Source: Myxococcales bacterium
GTDB lineage: Bacteria > Myxococcota_A > Polyangia > Polyangiales > JADJMO01
DNA length: 64,000 nucleotides
Reading direction: 5' to 3'
Assembly (NCBI GenBank): GCA_016709545.1
Contig: JADJMO010000016.1
Coordinates: 219,822-283,821 of the forward strand
Shown: positions 47,170 to 55,742 of the stretch, piece after piece
How the letters are laid out: every line of letters starts with the position of its first letter
Numbering within the stretch: position 1 is the first letter of the stretch
Notes under the pieces: model-generated
What the model was told of the DNA's origin: nothing
Database searches by the model: none
The model's input: only the letters and a program-made list of their open reading frames with translations
Translations under genes and position numbers: made by a program

Positions 47170-47943
47170 GTGGCCGACCTCGCCCCTGCCGAGAGCATCG
47201 CTGTCGACTACGCTGCCGTGAAGCAGGCCTTCGCCAGCGGAGGGCAAGCCCGGTTCCTCGATCTGTCGGGGCGGCTCACCTTCGACGAGCGCAAGCAGGT
47301 CGTCGCCCGCGTCGAAACCCTCGCGCAGAAGACCGGCGGCCGCACCTGGGTGCTCGCGCTCCCCGGCAAGACCGACGTGAACCAGTTCGCCAAGATCCAC
47401 GACGAGCTCAAGCTCAACGGGTCCGACGTGCTGTTCATCTACAGCCTGCAGCAGCGCCACCTGCACAACAAGGCGCTGGGCAAGGACGTCGGCAACGAGA
47501 TCCTCAAGAAGACCAACCCCACGTTCTACAAGCAGGCCACGCAGGTCCAGGGTGTGCTGGAGACCCTCGACGAGTTCGAGCGTCGCCTCGCCACCGCCGC
47601 GCCGGGCACCACCACGCCTGGCGTCGCGGTGCCGGCGGGCGCCCCGGTCAAGAAGGGCCCGCTCTCGAACATTCAGCCGTTCGCCATCGTCGCGGTCGTG
47701 GCGGTGGTGGTGTGGATCGCGCTCCGTCGCAAGCAGGAGCCACCCAAGCGCCCGAGCTTGCCCAAGGCCAAGTCGCGCAGCTCGCGGCCCGGAGATCGGG
47801 CCGACCGCACGCCGGTGCCCGGCGCTGCCGGCAAGTCCACCACGGGGTCGGGCAAGTCGACGACGGGGTCCGGCAAGTCCACCACGGGATCGGGCAAGGC
47901 CAAGACCGAGCCCGACGCCGACGCTCCGCCCGACGCCAGCTGA
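47170..47943 (+). CDS. TPM-domain protein with membrane anchor and C-terminal repeat tail
   Basis: A 257-aa protein from GTG 47170. Residues about 25-135 resemble the TPM (phosphatase-like) fold (FDERKQVVARVETLAQKTGGRTWVLALP, DVLFIYSLQQRHLHNKALGKDVG). One membrane helix at about 172-186 (FAIVAVVAVVVWIAL) precedes a basic cytoplasmic tail. The tail contains three copies of GKSTTGS, encoded by an imperfect 21-bp repeat at 47829-47891. TPM proteins are often in photosystem or membrane-protein assembly; the role here is unknown. Confidence 0.8.
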   Translation: MADLAPAESIAVDYAAVKQAFASGGQARFLDLSGRLTFDERKQVVARVETLAQKTGGRTWVLALPGKTDVNQFAKIHDELKLNGSDVLFIYSLQQRHLHNKALGKDVGNEILKKTNPTFYKQATQVQGVLETLDEFERRLATAAPGTTTPGVAVPAGAPVKKGPLSNIQPFAIVAVVAVVVWIALRRKQEPPKRPSLPKAKSRSSRPGDRADRTPVPGAAGKSTTGSGKSTTGSGKSTTGSGKAKTEPDADAPPDAS

Positions 47944-48026
47944 GCCACCCCGGGACGAACTGGCTAGCCGCGGGCCGCAACCCGCCGGCGGCTACCCGCG
48001 GCCTGGGCCCGTGATAGATCTCCGGC

Positions 48027-50270
48027 GTGGTCTTCGACGAGGATGTCGGCGCAGCGCTCCGCGAGTCCGAGGAGCGCTACCGGACGCTCTTCGACCAGGC
48101 GCCGTTCGGGGTCTTCATCTACGACCGCGACTACACCCTCCTCGACTGCAACGAGGCTTTCGTCGAGCTCCTGCACGCGGCCTACGAGAAGCTGATCGGG
48201 CTCGACATGCACAAGCTCCGCGACCAGCGGGTGCTGCCGGCGATCGAGCGCGTGCTCGAAGGCGAGCCAGGGGTCTACGAGGGGCCCTACGAGTCGATGA
48301 TCAGCGGCATCGTCGTCGACGTCCTCCTCCGCACCTCTCCGCTCCGCGACGCGGAGGGCGACGTCGTCGGGGGGCTCGGCGTGGTCGAGGACGTCACCGA
48401 GCGGCAGCGCGCCCTGCGCGCCCTGCGCTCCTCCGAGCAGCGCATGAAGCTGCACGTGAAGAACTCGCCCCTCGGCGTGGTCGTGTGGAACGTCGACGGC
48501 CGCATCGAGGAGTGGAACGACGCGGCGACCCGGATCTTCGGCTTCTCCGCGCGCGAGGCGATCGGCGCCGGCGCGGAGCTCGTGCTCCCCGACGACAAGG
48601 ACGCGGTGCGGGCGTTCGCCCAGCGGATGCACCGCGAGCGCCAGGGGGATCGTGGCACCCACGTCCACCGCACCAAGGACGGCTCCCGGATCGAGTGCGT
48701 CTGGTACGACACCGCGCTCATCGACCCGCTCGGCCAGACCATCGGCGTCGCGTCGCTGGTCGAGGACATCACCGAGCGGCGCTCCGCCGAGGATGCGCTC
48801 CGGCGCTCCGAGGCCCAGTTCCGCACCCTGATCGAGGCGGCCCCGGACCCGATCTTCGTGCTGCGCGACGGACACTTCGTCTACGTGAACCCGGCGCTCG
48901 CGGCCTACCTCGGGAGGGACGCGGCGAGCCTCACTGGCGCGGGCATCGAGGTCGCGGTCCAGCCCGAGGACCAGGAGGCGCTCCGCGCGCGCGAACGGGG
49001 GGACGACCACGGCCGCTCGGAGATCCGCCTCCTGCGCAACGACGGCGCCGCGCTGACCGCGGAGATCTCCTCGATCCGCGTCGAGCACGGCGTCGCCGGA
49101 GGGTGCCTCGTGTTCGCCCGCGACGTCACCGAGCGGCTCGCGCTGCAGGCGCGCCTCCGGCAGGCCGACCGCATGATCTCCGTCGGCACGCTGGCGGCGG
49201 GCGTGGCCCACGAGGTGAACAACCCGCTCGCGTACGTGCTCGCCAACGTCGCGCACATCGAGAACCGGCGCCTCCCCAAGCTCGGCGAGCTGCTCGATCA
49301 GCTTGCCGATGCGCCGCTCGCGCCCGAGGACGCGGCCACGCTCGAGAGCGCGCGACGGCAGGTGGCCGACGTGGCCGAGATGCTCGAGATCGTGCGCGAG
49401 GGAGCCGAGCGCGTGCGCACGATCGTGCGTGATCTGCGCTCGTTCGCGCGTGCCGACGAAGAGCTGCGGCGGCCCATCGACGCCCAGCGCGTGCTCGAGG
49501 CCACGCTCGCGCTGGCGCAGAACGAGATCCGCAAGGTGGCGCGCGTCGAGCGTCGCTTCGAGGCCATGCCGCTCGTGCTCGCCAACGAGGGGCGCCTGGC
49601 CCAGGTGTTCATGAACATCCTGCTCAACGCCGCGCACGCGATCCCGGCGGGCGACCCCCAGCGCAACGCGGTGGTCGTGCGCACCGGCCTCGGCCCCGCG
49701 GGCGACGCCCGCATCGAGGTGAGCGACACCGGCACCGGCATCGACCAGGACAGCCTCGGGCGCGTGTTCGACCCGTTCTTCACCACCAAGCCGGCGTCCG
49801 ACGGCAGCGGCCTCGGCCTCTGGATCTGCCACGGGATCGTGACCGCGCTCGGCGGGACCATCCAGGTGGACAGCCGCCAGGGAGAGCAGTCCGGCACGAC
49901 GGTGCTCGTCTCCCTGCCCGGTCTCGCGGGCGAGTTCGACTCGGAGCCGGCCCCCGTCCGCAAGACGCCGGTGCGCCGCCGTCGCGCCCTCGCCATCGAC
50001 CCGCAGGTCAGCGCCGCCCGCTCCGCGCGTGCCGCTTTGTCGGATACCTGGGACCTGGTCATCGCCGAGAGCTACGCCGAGGCCGCGATGCTGCTCGAGA
50101 AGGACCGCACGTTCGACGCGATCCTCTGCTTCTTGCGCGAAGACACGGACACGGAGTTCGCCGACTTCGAGCGCGGTCTCGAGCGCCCGCTCGCCGCCCG
50201 GGTGTCGCGCGTGCCCCCCGCGGTCACGAGCCCCGAATCGTTGCGCGCGCTCCTTTCCCAAGGCGTATGA
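48027..50270 (+). CDS. PAS-domain sensor histidine kinase with degenerate C-terminal receiver-like region
   Basis: A 747-aa soluble kinase from GTG 48027. It has three PAS modules (about 12-125, 130-250, 255-370; each ends VEDxTER or FARDVTER). The HisKA region has phospho-acceptor H395 in GVAHEVNNPLAYV. The ATPase domain has the N-box NILLNAAHAI, G1 DTGTGID, F-box FDPFFTTK and G2 GSGLGLW. About 130 C-terminal residues (RRRALAIDPQV...FDAILCFLRED) look like a receiver fold without a clear phospho-Asp. There is no partner response regulator next door. The following gene begins 7 bases after the stop. Confidence 0.92.
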   Translation: MVFDEDVGAALRESEERYRTLFDQAPFGVFIYDRDYTLLDCNEAFVELLHAAYEKLIGLDMHKLRDQRVLPAIERVLEGEPGVYEGPYESMISGIVVDVLLRTSPLRDAEGDVVGGLGVVEDVTERQRALRALRSSEQRMKLHVKNSPLGVVVWNVDGRIEEWNDAATRIFGFSAREAIGAGAELVLPDDKDAVRAFAQRMHRERQGDRGTHVHRTKDGSRIECVWYDTALIDPLGQTIGVASLVEDITERRSAEDALRRSEAQFRTLIEAAPDPIFVLRDGHFVYVNPALAAYLGRDAASLTGAGIEVAVQPEDQEALRARERGDDHGRSEIRLLRNDGAALTAEISSIRVEHGVAGGCLVFARDVTERLALQARLRQADRMISVGTLAAGVAHEVNNPLAYVLANVAHIENRRLPKLGELLDQLADAPLAPEDAATLESARRQVADVAEMLEIVREGAERVRTIVRDLRSFARADEELRRPIDAQRVLEATLALAQNEIRKVARVERRFEAMPLVLANEGRLAQVFMNILLNAAHAIPAGDPQRNAVVVRTGLGPAGDARIEVSDTGTGIDQDSLGRVFDPFFTTKPASDGSGLGLWICHGIVTALGGTIQVDSRQGEQSGTTVLVSLPGLAGEFDSEPAPVRKTPVRRRRALAIDPQVSAARSARAALSDTWDLVIAESYAEAAMLLEKDRTFDAILCFLREDTDTEFADFERGLERPLAARVSRVPPAVTSPESLRALLSQGV

Positions 50271-50277
50271 TGGAGTC

Positions 50278-50841
50278 ATGGCGCGGGATCGATCAGCACC
50301 GCTCGTCGCGTTCGTGGGTGTCGTCTTCTTCGCGTGTTCGCCCGCGGCGCCCGTGAACACGGGTGGTACCGGCACCACGGGCGGGGGCACCACGGGTGGC
50401 GACGCTGCCAAGGTCGCCGTGCCCGGCGAGTGCGTCGACCCGCTGCCCGATGGCGACAAGCGCGACGCCACCCGCCCGTTCGACAAGCACGTGCAGCTCG
50501 ACGTGCGCGACGAAGACCTCGACGGCGACGGCACGGCCGACTTCTTCGTGAAGCCCGGGTGGTCGTGCGGCGAGTCGTGCAACCGCTCGGTCTACATCGC
50601 GCGCGGCACCTGCGGGCACTACGTGGGCACGTTCCCCTCGGTCGACCGCTACGAGTCGATGGAGACCAAGTCCCACGGCCTCAAGGACCTGACCGTCCGC
50701 CCGCGCCGCATCGAGGACGACGGCAACCCGCACTGCTACCAGATCGTGATGAAGTTCGACGGCAAGGAGTACAGGCCCGCCAAGAAGCGGGAGTGCCAGT
50801 GCCAGGAGAACCCCAAGTGCACGACCTGGGAGGACCAGTAG
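50278..50841 (+). CDS. Lipoprotein of unknown function
   Basis: A 187-aa precursor starting MARDRSAPLVAFVGVVFFAC, lipobox FFAC. A Gly/Thr-rich linker (NTGGTGTTGGGTTGG) precedes a domain with repeated acidic loop DEDLDGDGTADFFVKPG, similar to a single VCBS/EF-type calcium loop, and eight cysteines in the second half (CGESC, GTCGHY, HCYQIV, CQCQENPKC). Probably extracytoplasmic. It is 7 bases behind the histidine kinase, so co-expression is likely. Confidence 0.78.
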   Translation: MARDRSAPLVAFVGVVFFACSPAAPVNTGGTGTTGGGTTGGDAAKVAVPGECVDPLPDGDKRDATRPFDKHVQLDVRDEDLDGDGTADFFVKPGWSCGESCNRSVYIARGTCGHYVGTFPSVDRYESMETKSHGLKDLTVRPRRIEDDGNPHCYQIVMKFDGKEYRPAKKRECQCQENPKCTTWEDQ

Positions 50842-50893
50842 TCCTCGAGCTCCGTCGTCGAGCGATCGGTTTTCTTGGCCCGCGGTCGCGGCC

Positions 50894-50914
50894 CATGGTG
50901 TCAGGGGCACCATG
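50894..50914 (+). promoter_or_regulatory. Hairpin occluding the start codon of the PilZ gene
   Basis: CATGGTG (50894-50900) and CACCATG (50908-50914) are perfect reverse complements with loop TCAGGGG. The last three bases are the ATG start codon and the loop holds the Shine-Dalgarno AGGGG. The 7-bp stem would hide the start codon, which suggests translational control. Confidence 0.65.
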
Positions 50915-51271
50915 CCGAACGCCGCTCACTCCTCCCAGTTCGACCAGCCCCGTGACGGCCGCCAGTCCGACCGGCTCACCATCAACAAGGAGTTCGAGTC
51001 GTTCGACGCGTTCATCCACGAGTACGTGACCAACATCAGCAAGACGGGGGTCTTCATCAAGTCGAAGTCGCCCCTGCCGGTCGGCACCAAGGTCAACCTG
51101 CGGTTCACGCTGATCATGGACGACATCGAGACCATCGAGGGCACGGGCGAGGTCGTCCGCGTCGAGGCGCAGCCGCCCGGCATGGGGATCGTCTTCGAGG
51201 AGCTCGCGACCGAGTCCCAGGCGCTCATCACCCGCCTCGTCGCTGCCATGCCCGTCTCTGCCACGGGCTGA
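50912..51271 (+). CDS. PilZ-domain protein, probable c-di-GMP effector
   Basis: A 119-aa single-domain protein. RQSDR near the N terminus gives the RxxxR motif and NISKTGVFIKSKSPLPVGTKV supplies the D/NxSxxG part, both needed for c-di-GMP binding. The pattern matches the short myxobacterial PilZ subfamily (TIGR02266-like). It could respond to the FHA-GGDEF enzyme at 39.2-40.2 kb. The start ATG at 50912 sits in a hairpin stem with AGGGG in the loop. Confidence 0.9.
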   Translation: MPNAAHSSQFDQPRDGRQSDRLTINKEFESFDAFIHEYVTNISKTGVFIKSKSPLPVGTKVNLRFTLIMDDIETIEGTGEVVRVEAQPPGMGIVFEELATESQALITRLVAAMPVSATG

Positions 51272-51273
51272 GC

Positions 51274-51394
51274 GTCCCTGTCCGGTCCTCCGCTCCGGTC
51301 TGCTTTGGTCGCTCCCGGACCGTCCCTGTCCGGTCCTCCGCTCCGGTCTGCTTCTGTCGCTCCCGGACCGTCCCTGTCCGGTCCTCCGCTCCGG
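51274..51394. repeat. 48-bp tandem repeat, about 2.5 units
   Basis: Units begin at 51274, 51322 and 51370 with GTCCCTGTCCGGTCCTCCGC; the first two are complete and nearly identical and the third stops after 25 bases. Each full unit begins near GTCCGG and ends near CCGGAC, so single-stranded copies could fold. Located between the PilZ gene and a lipoprotein gene, 25 bases before the latter's start region. Non-coding. No spacer-repeat structure, so not CRISPR. Confidence 0.85.
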
Positions 51395-51418
51395 GGAAGG
51401 GTGCTATCGTCGCCCGCG

Positions 51419-53614
51419 ATGCGTCGCGTCCTCCACGGTGTCTCTCTCGCTGTCTCTCTCGCTGTAGCGCTCTCGCTGGCGGGCCTGGCCTCTTCGGGTT
51501 GTCGCCCGAACGCGCCGGTCGCCCCCACCTACGCCTTCAAGCCGGGAGCCCCGGTCGAGGACGCAGACGTCCCGCTCGCCCTCGCGCACTACACGTTCTC
51601 CGCGCCCGCCGCTCCGGGGCGCACCCAGCTCGCGAAGCCGCTCGCCGACCGCCTCTTGCTCCGCGCCGGGCGCATGCTCCTCGAGGGCCGTGAGCGCACC
51701 GCGCTGGCCTCGCTCCGGTTCGCCGCCACCTTGCTCCGCGTGAACAAGGTCGGCCCCGAGCTCCTCTCGGATCCCGCCGTGTCGGTGCTCGATCGCGCGG
51801 TGCTCGGCCCCGCAGCACGCGGGGAGGACGGCGCGGCGCTCGGCATCTACGGCCTCTGGGCGCTCGCCCGGCCGAACGACCCGAAGCCCAAGCCGCACCT
51901 CGAGGCGCTCGACGTGTGGACCAGCGCGCCGGCCGATTTCCCGAAGTCGCCGCTGGTCACCGCGGGCCGCGTCGCCATGCGCAAGAACGACGCGTTCGTC
52001 TACAGCCCGAACGACAAGCACGGCGCCGAGGCCGAGCAGGCGCTCCTCGAGTGGATGGACCGCGTCGTCGCCTTCAAGGAGGGCGAGCGGGTCCAGGCGC
52101 GCTACGTCGACGAGGTCTACTACGCCGTCCTCGGCGCGCGCACCGCGGGCGTGCGCCTCGTCGCGCGTCGGCTCCGCGACGGCGATGTCCCCGGCGCGAT
52201 CGAGGTCGTGGGCAGCCCGCAGGCGCAGGGCTTCGTCCCCGAGACGCTGCGGCGCGCGCTGCTCGACGCGGGCGCCACCCCGAGCCTCGACGGCTACACC
52301 GACCTCGTCGCCGCGCTCCTGCCTTCGATCAAGGTGGAGACGCTCGAAGAGGTGGTCGCCGACGGCGCCCTCGGCACCGCGCTCGCTGCCACCCCCGATT
52401 TTCCGCAGAGCGCGCTGCTCGCCGAGGTCGTGGCGCGCGGCCTCCTGCTCGCGGGCTCCGGCGACGCGGCCCCCGCGATCCTCGCGCGCTCGCTGCTCGG
52501 CACCAAGGAAGACCCGCGCCGCCCCTCCGCCAAGGATCTCGGGCGCGCGCTCGGGATCTCCGGCGCCGCCATCCGTGACTTCGCCGACCGCGAGGACTGG
52601 GACGCCGCGCGACGCGCCTACCTCGCCGCGGGGCCGCTCGTCGGGGCCGCCGATCAGATCGGCAAGGTCGAGCCGTCGGGCGCGGTGATCCGCACGCTCA
52701 TGGGCGTGGTCGAGGGACAAGCAGGGCGCCCCGGCGCAGCGCGCACGCTGTTCGACGAGGCGCTCGCCCTCGAGCCGATCGCGACCGCGTGGGCCGGCAA
52801 GGCGCGCCTCGAGGCGCGCGAGGGCAACCTCGGCGCCGCGCGCGAGGCGATGGCGAAGGCGCTCGCCGAGAAGGCGCTGCTCGCGGAGCCGGGCGTCGAG
52901 GCCGACCTGCGCCTGCTCGCCGGTGACTACGCCCGTCGCGCGGGCGACGCGGCCGCGGCGCAGACGAGCTACCTGCGCGCGCTCGAGCTGCTTTCGCCCC
53001 TGCGGCTCACCAGCAAGGGCAACGGCCTCGCCGAGGTCCAGCTGCGGATCGCGCTCGTGTACGCGCGGTTCGAGGGCGCCGCCGCCAAGGAAGACGAGGC
53101 CTGGGCCGCGGCCGAGGCGGCCGCCACCGACGGCCCGCTGCTCGCGCGCATCGTCACCTCGCGCATGCTCCGGGCCCTGCGCACGACGGACGCCGTCCGA
53201 GCGAAGGCCACGTTCAAGCGCGCGATCGACATCGGTCTCGCCCCCGACCCGCTCGCGCGCCTCGCCGTCCTCGTGCGGGCCGTGCAGCGCCGCGCCGGGG
53301 TACCGACCGATCTCGAGACGGAGAAGGCGCTCGTCGCGGTCTCGGGGACGGACACGCTGACGGGCCGGCTCGCGCGGCACGCGCTCGGCAAGGCCGACGC
53401 CGCGGTCACGCTGGACAAGCTCGCCGCCGGCAAGGCGGCCATCCAGGGGCGGTTCTACGTCGCCATGGTCAAGTGGGGCGCCGAGGGGCTCGCGGCCGCG
53501 CAGACCGAGCTCGCGAGCGTGGCCCGCGGCGAGGTGATCGGGTTGCTCGAGTCCGATCTCGCGCTCGAGCTCGTCGAGACGGGCAAGGGCGCGATCCCGG
53601 GCGCGCCGAAGTAG
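51419..53614 (+). CDS. Large lipoprotein with TPR-like helical repeats
   Basis: A 731-aa precursor. The signal peptide is itself repetitive (VSLAVSLAVALSLAGLASSGC, from a near 12-bp repeat) and ends in lipobox ASSGC. The mature part is almost entirely helical with TPR-like units (ALGIYGLWALARPND, RTLFDEALALEPIATAWAGKARLEAREGNLGAA, AAAQTSYLRALELLSPLRL). It is probably a periplasmic or outer-membrane scaffold. The start ATG at 51419 is supported by the signal peptide; the frame open upstream would run through the 48-bp repeats. No specific family recognised. Confidence 0.8.
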   Translation: MRRVLHGVSLAVSLAVALSLAGLASSGCRPNAPVAPTYAFKPGAPVEDADVPLALAHYTFSAPAAPGRTQLAKPLADRLLLRAGRMLLEGRERTALASLRFAATLLRVNKVGPELLSDPAVSVLDRAVLGPAARGEDGAALGIYGLWALARPNDPKPKPHLEALDVWTSAPADFPKSPLVTAGRVAMRKNDAFVYSPNDKHGAEAEQALLEWMDRVVAFKEGERVQARYVDEVYYAVLGARTAGVRLVARRLRDGDVPGAIEVVGSPQAQGFVPETLRRALLDAGATPSLDGYTDLVAALLPSIKVETLEEVVADGALGTALAATPDFPQSALLAEVVARGLLLAGSGDAAPAILARSLLGTKEDPRRPSAKDLGRALGISGAAIRDFADREDWDAARRAYLAAGPLVGAADQIGKVEPSGAVIRTLMGVVEGQAGRPGAARTLFDEALALEPIATAWAGKARLEAREGNLGAAREAMAKALAEKALLAEPGVEADLRLLAGDYARRAGDAAAAQTSYLRALELLSPLRLTSKGNGLAEVQLRIALVYARFEGAAAKEDEAWAAAEAAATDGPLLARIVTSRMLRALRTTDAVRAKATFKRAIDIGLAPDPLARLAVLVRAVQRRAGVPTDLETEKALVAVSGTDTLTGRLARHALGKADAAVTLDKLAAGKAAIQGRFYVAMVKWGAEGLAAAQTELASVARGEVIGLLESDLALELVETGKGAIPGAPK

Positions 53615-53975
53615 CCGGGTCCTTCGCTCCGAAAGTCACGTGTGAAGCGGCTGGCCCGGAGTGGTTGGCCGGAATGAGCGTGCGCGGGCACACGTGAGAA
53701 CAGCGACTCCGTCTTGGACGCTCGGAGCGTGCGCTGCGCTCGCGTCCCGTTGGTGCCCGCTCGCGCCGTGAACGCCACGCTCGGGGCGAGTTCGCGCGCG
53801 TTCCAGATCGCTCGACGTTCGGCCACTGTTTGCGCCAGCGCATCTGATCCAGATCAAGCTACCGGTCCGCCAGAACGCAGGACATCGGCGTACATGAGCC
53901 CCACAATGGCGAGGAACAAACAAGAATTCTTCTCATGACAAAGCACAGAACTGTGCTTACTTGGTGACACCAACC
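53615..53975. promoter_or_regulatory. 361-bp gap with two palindromes upstream of the ThDP/KAS III cassette
   Basis: No convincing gene: short frames on both strands lack family features. The last 70 bases are clearly AT-richer than their surroundings and hold AAGAATTCTT (53922-53931, perfect) and AAGCACAG-AA-CTGTGCTT (53941-53958, 8-bp arms). The second ends 17 bases before ATG 53976. It is most likely a promoter with an operator for the downstream genes. Nothing recognisable lies in 53615-53880. Confidence 0.6.
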
Positions 53976-55742
53976 ATGAAGCGACGGCTTGGCCGCGCAC
54001 CCGAAGTCGAGCTCCTCGAGTCGCCCAGCGGCGTGTTCCGCGCGGACGAACGTACGAGCGCGGCGACGGCCATCGTGCGCACCCTCTACACCGCGGGCAT
54101 CGACACCTTCTTCGGGCTGCCCGGCGGCCCGATCATCCCGTTCTTCGACGCGATCCTGAGCGACCCACGGGTCATGCTCGTGGAGCCGCGCCAGGAGAGC
54201 TGCGGGGTGTTCGAGGCGATGGGTTTCCACCGGGCGACCGGTCGGGTGCCCGCCATCGTCGTCACCGCGGGGCCGGGCGCCACCAACGTGCTCACCGGCG
54301 TGGTCGCCGCGCACCTCGAGCGCGTCCCGATGATCGTGTTCTGCGGCGACGTGCCGTGGGCGGCCACCGGGATGAAGCTCGCGCAGCACACCGGCGGCGA
54401 CGGCATCGGCGTCGAGCGCATCTTCGCCGGGGTCGCGCGCGCGGTCGTGCGGATCGCGCGCGGCGAGAGCGCGAGCGGCCAGGTGCAGAGGGCCATCGAC
54501 GCGGCCACCGATCCGGAGAACCCGGGGCCCGCCTTCGTCGTGCTCTCCGTCGACAACGCGGGCGCCCCCGTGGTCGCGCCGTTCCTCCACGCGCCGCCGC
54601 GGGCCGTCGAGCCGCGGGCGCCTTCGCTCCCGGTGCTGGCCACCGTGTCGCGGCACCTCGCGCGCGCCGAGCGTCCGCTGCTCATCATCGGCGCGGGCTG
54701 TCGCGGCCACGAGCGCGCGCTCCTGCGCATGGTCGAGGCGACGCAGGTGCCGTTCGTGACCACCCCGATGGCCAAGGGGCTCCTGCCCGAGACCCACCCC
54801 CTCTCGCTCCGCGCGTGCGGGCTCGGCGCCTCGTGGTGGGCCCGCCGCTACATGCGCGCAGGGTGCGACGCGACCGTCGCGCTCGCCACCGATCTCGACG
54901 ACTCCACGCTGGCCGGCACGCCGCCGCTCGCCGCGGGCGGATTCCTGGCCCACGTCGACCTCGACCCCTCGGTGTTCGGGCGCAACCACCCGACCGCGAT
55001 GGGCGTCGTGGCCGACGTCGGGGCGTTCGCCTCGTCGCTCGCCGCCTTCGGGGGCACGCCGTCGCGGCGTGGCCCCTTGCTCGCGGCCGAGGCGCACGCG
55101 GCCTCGCCGTTCGACGTGCCCGAGTTCGCGACCGACGACGCGCAGGTCATCGCGCCCCACCGCGTGATCGCCGACCTCGAGCGCGCGAGCCGGCCCGACG
55201 ACGTGTTCGTCACCGACATCGGCGAGCACATGCTGTTCGCCCTGCACTACCTGACCGCCGACCGTCCGGACCGGTTCGTCGTGCACCTCGGGCTCGGCTC
55301 GATGGGCTCGGGGATCGGCTCGGCGATCGGCCTCGCGCTCGGCGACCGCGCGCGGCGGACGATCTGCGTCTGCGGGGACGGCGGCATGCAGATGGCGGGC
55401 ATGGAGCTGCTCGTCGCGCGCAAGCACGGCCTGCGCGTGGTGCTCGCCGTGTTCAACGACGCTCGCTACAACATGGTGTTCCACGGCTACCGCCACACGT
55501 TCGGGCGCGAGGCCGCGTGGGACACGCCGCGCGTCGACTTCGCGGCCTGGGCGAGCGCGATCGGGGTCGCGTCGGCCACCATCGAGCGGCCCGGACAGAT
55601 CACCGCCGAGCTGCTCGACCGGCTGACCGCCGACGGGCCGGCGGTGCTCGACATCCGTCAGGACGCCAACGTCCGCATCCGCGGCGACGGCCGCATCGAG
55701 GCCATCGCCCAGATGTCGATGATGCACGCGAGGCAGCCGTGA
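53976..55742 (+). CDS. Thiamine-diphosphate-dependent enzyme, acetolactate-synthase-like
   Basis: A 588-aa enzyme from ATG 53976; TTG 53961 and GTG 53964 in the same frame are alternatives. The ThDP-activating Glu is E74 in PRQESCGVFEAMG, and the GDG-X25-N cofactor motif spans GDGG at 467-470 to N494. The middle domain is Rossmann-like. The architecture is that of AHAS/pyruvate oxidase/benzoylformate decarboxylase relatives. No small regulatory subunit gene is nearby, so catabolic or secondary-metabolic C-C chemistry is more likely than branched-chain amino acid synthesis. Its stop overlaps the KAS III start (GTGA). Confidence 0.85.
   Translation: MKRRLGRAPEVELLESPSGVFRADERTSAATAIVRTLYTAGIDTFFGLPGGPIIPFFDAILSDPRVMLVEPRQESCGVFEAMGFHRATGRVPAIVVTAGPGATNVLTGVVAAHLERVPMIVFCGDVPWAATGMKLAQHTGGDGIGVERIFAGVARAVVRIARGESASGQVQRAIDAATDPENPGPAFVVLSVDNAGAPVVAPFLHAPPRAVEPRAPSLPVLATVSRHLARAERPLLIIGAGCRGHERALLRMVEATQVPFVTTPMAKGLLPETHPLSLRACGLGASWWARRYMRAGCDATVALATDLDDSTLAGTPPLAAGGFLAHVDLDPSVFGRNHPTAMGVVADVGAFASSLAAFGGTPSRRGPLLAAEAHAASPFDVPEFATDDAQVIAPHRVIADLERASRPDDVFVTDIGEHMLFALHYLTADRPDRFVVHLGLGSMGSGIGSAIGLALGDRARRTICVCGDGGMQMAGMELLVARKHGLRVVLAVFNDARYNMVFHGYRHTFGREAAWDTPRVDFAAWASAIGVASATIERPGQITAELLDRLTADGPAVLDIRQDANVRIRGDGRIEAIAQMSMMHARQP

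Noticed and set aside
51274..51394. CRISPR array
   Set aside because: Repeats are directly adjacent with a 48-bp period and no spacers; no cas genes nearby.
53636..53938. Small genes in the gap before the ThDP gene
   Set aside because: Frames on both strands of 74-95 codons have no ribosome binding site, no recognisable domain and overlap the promoter-like AT-rich region.
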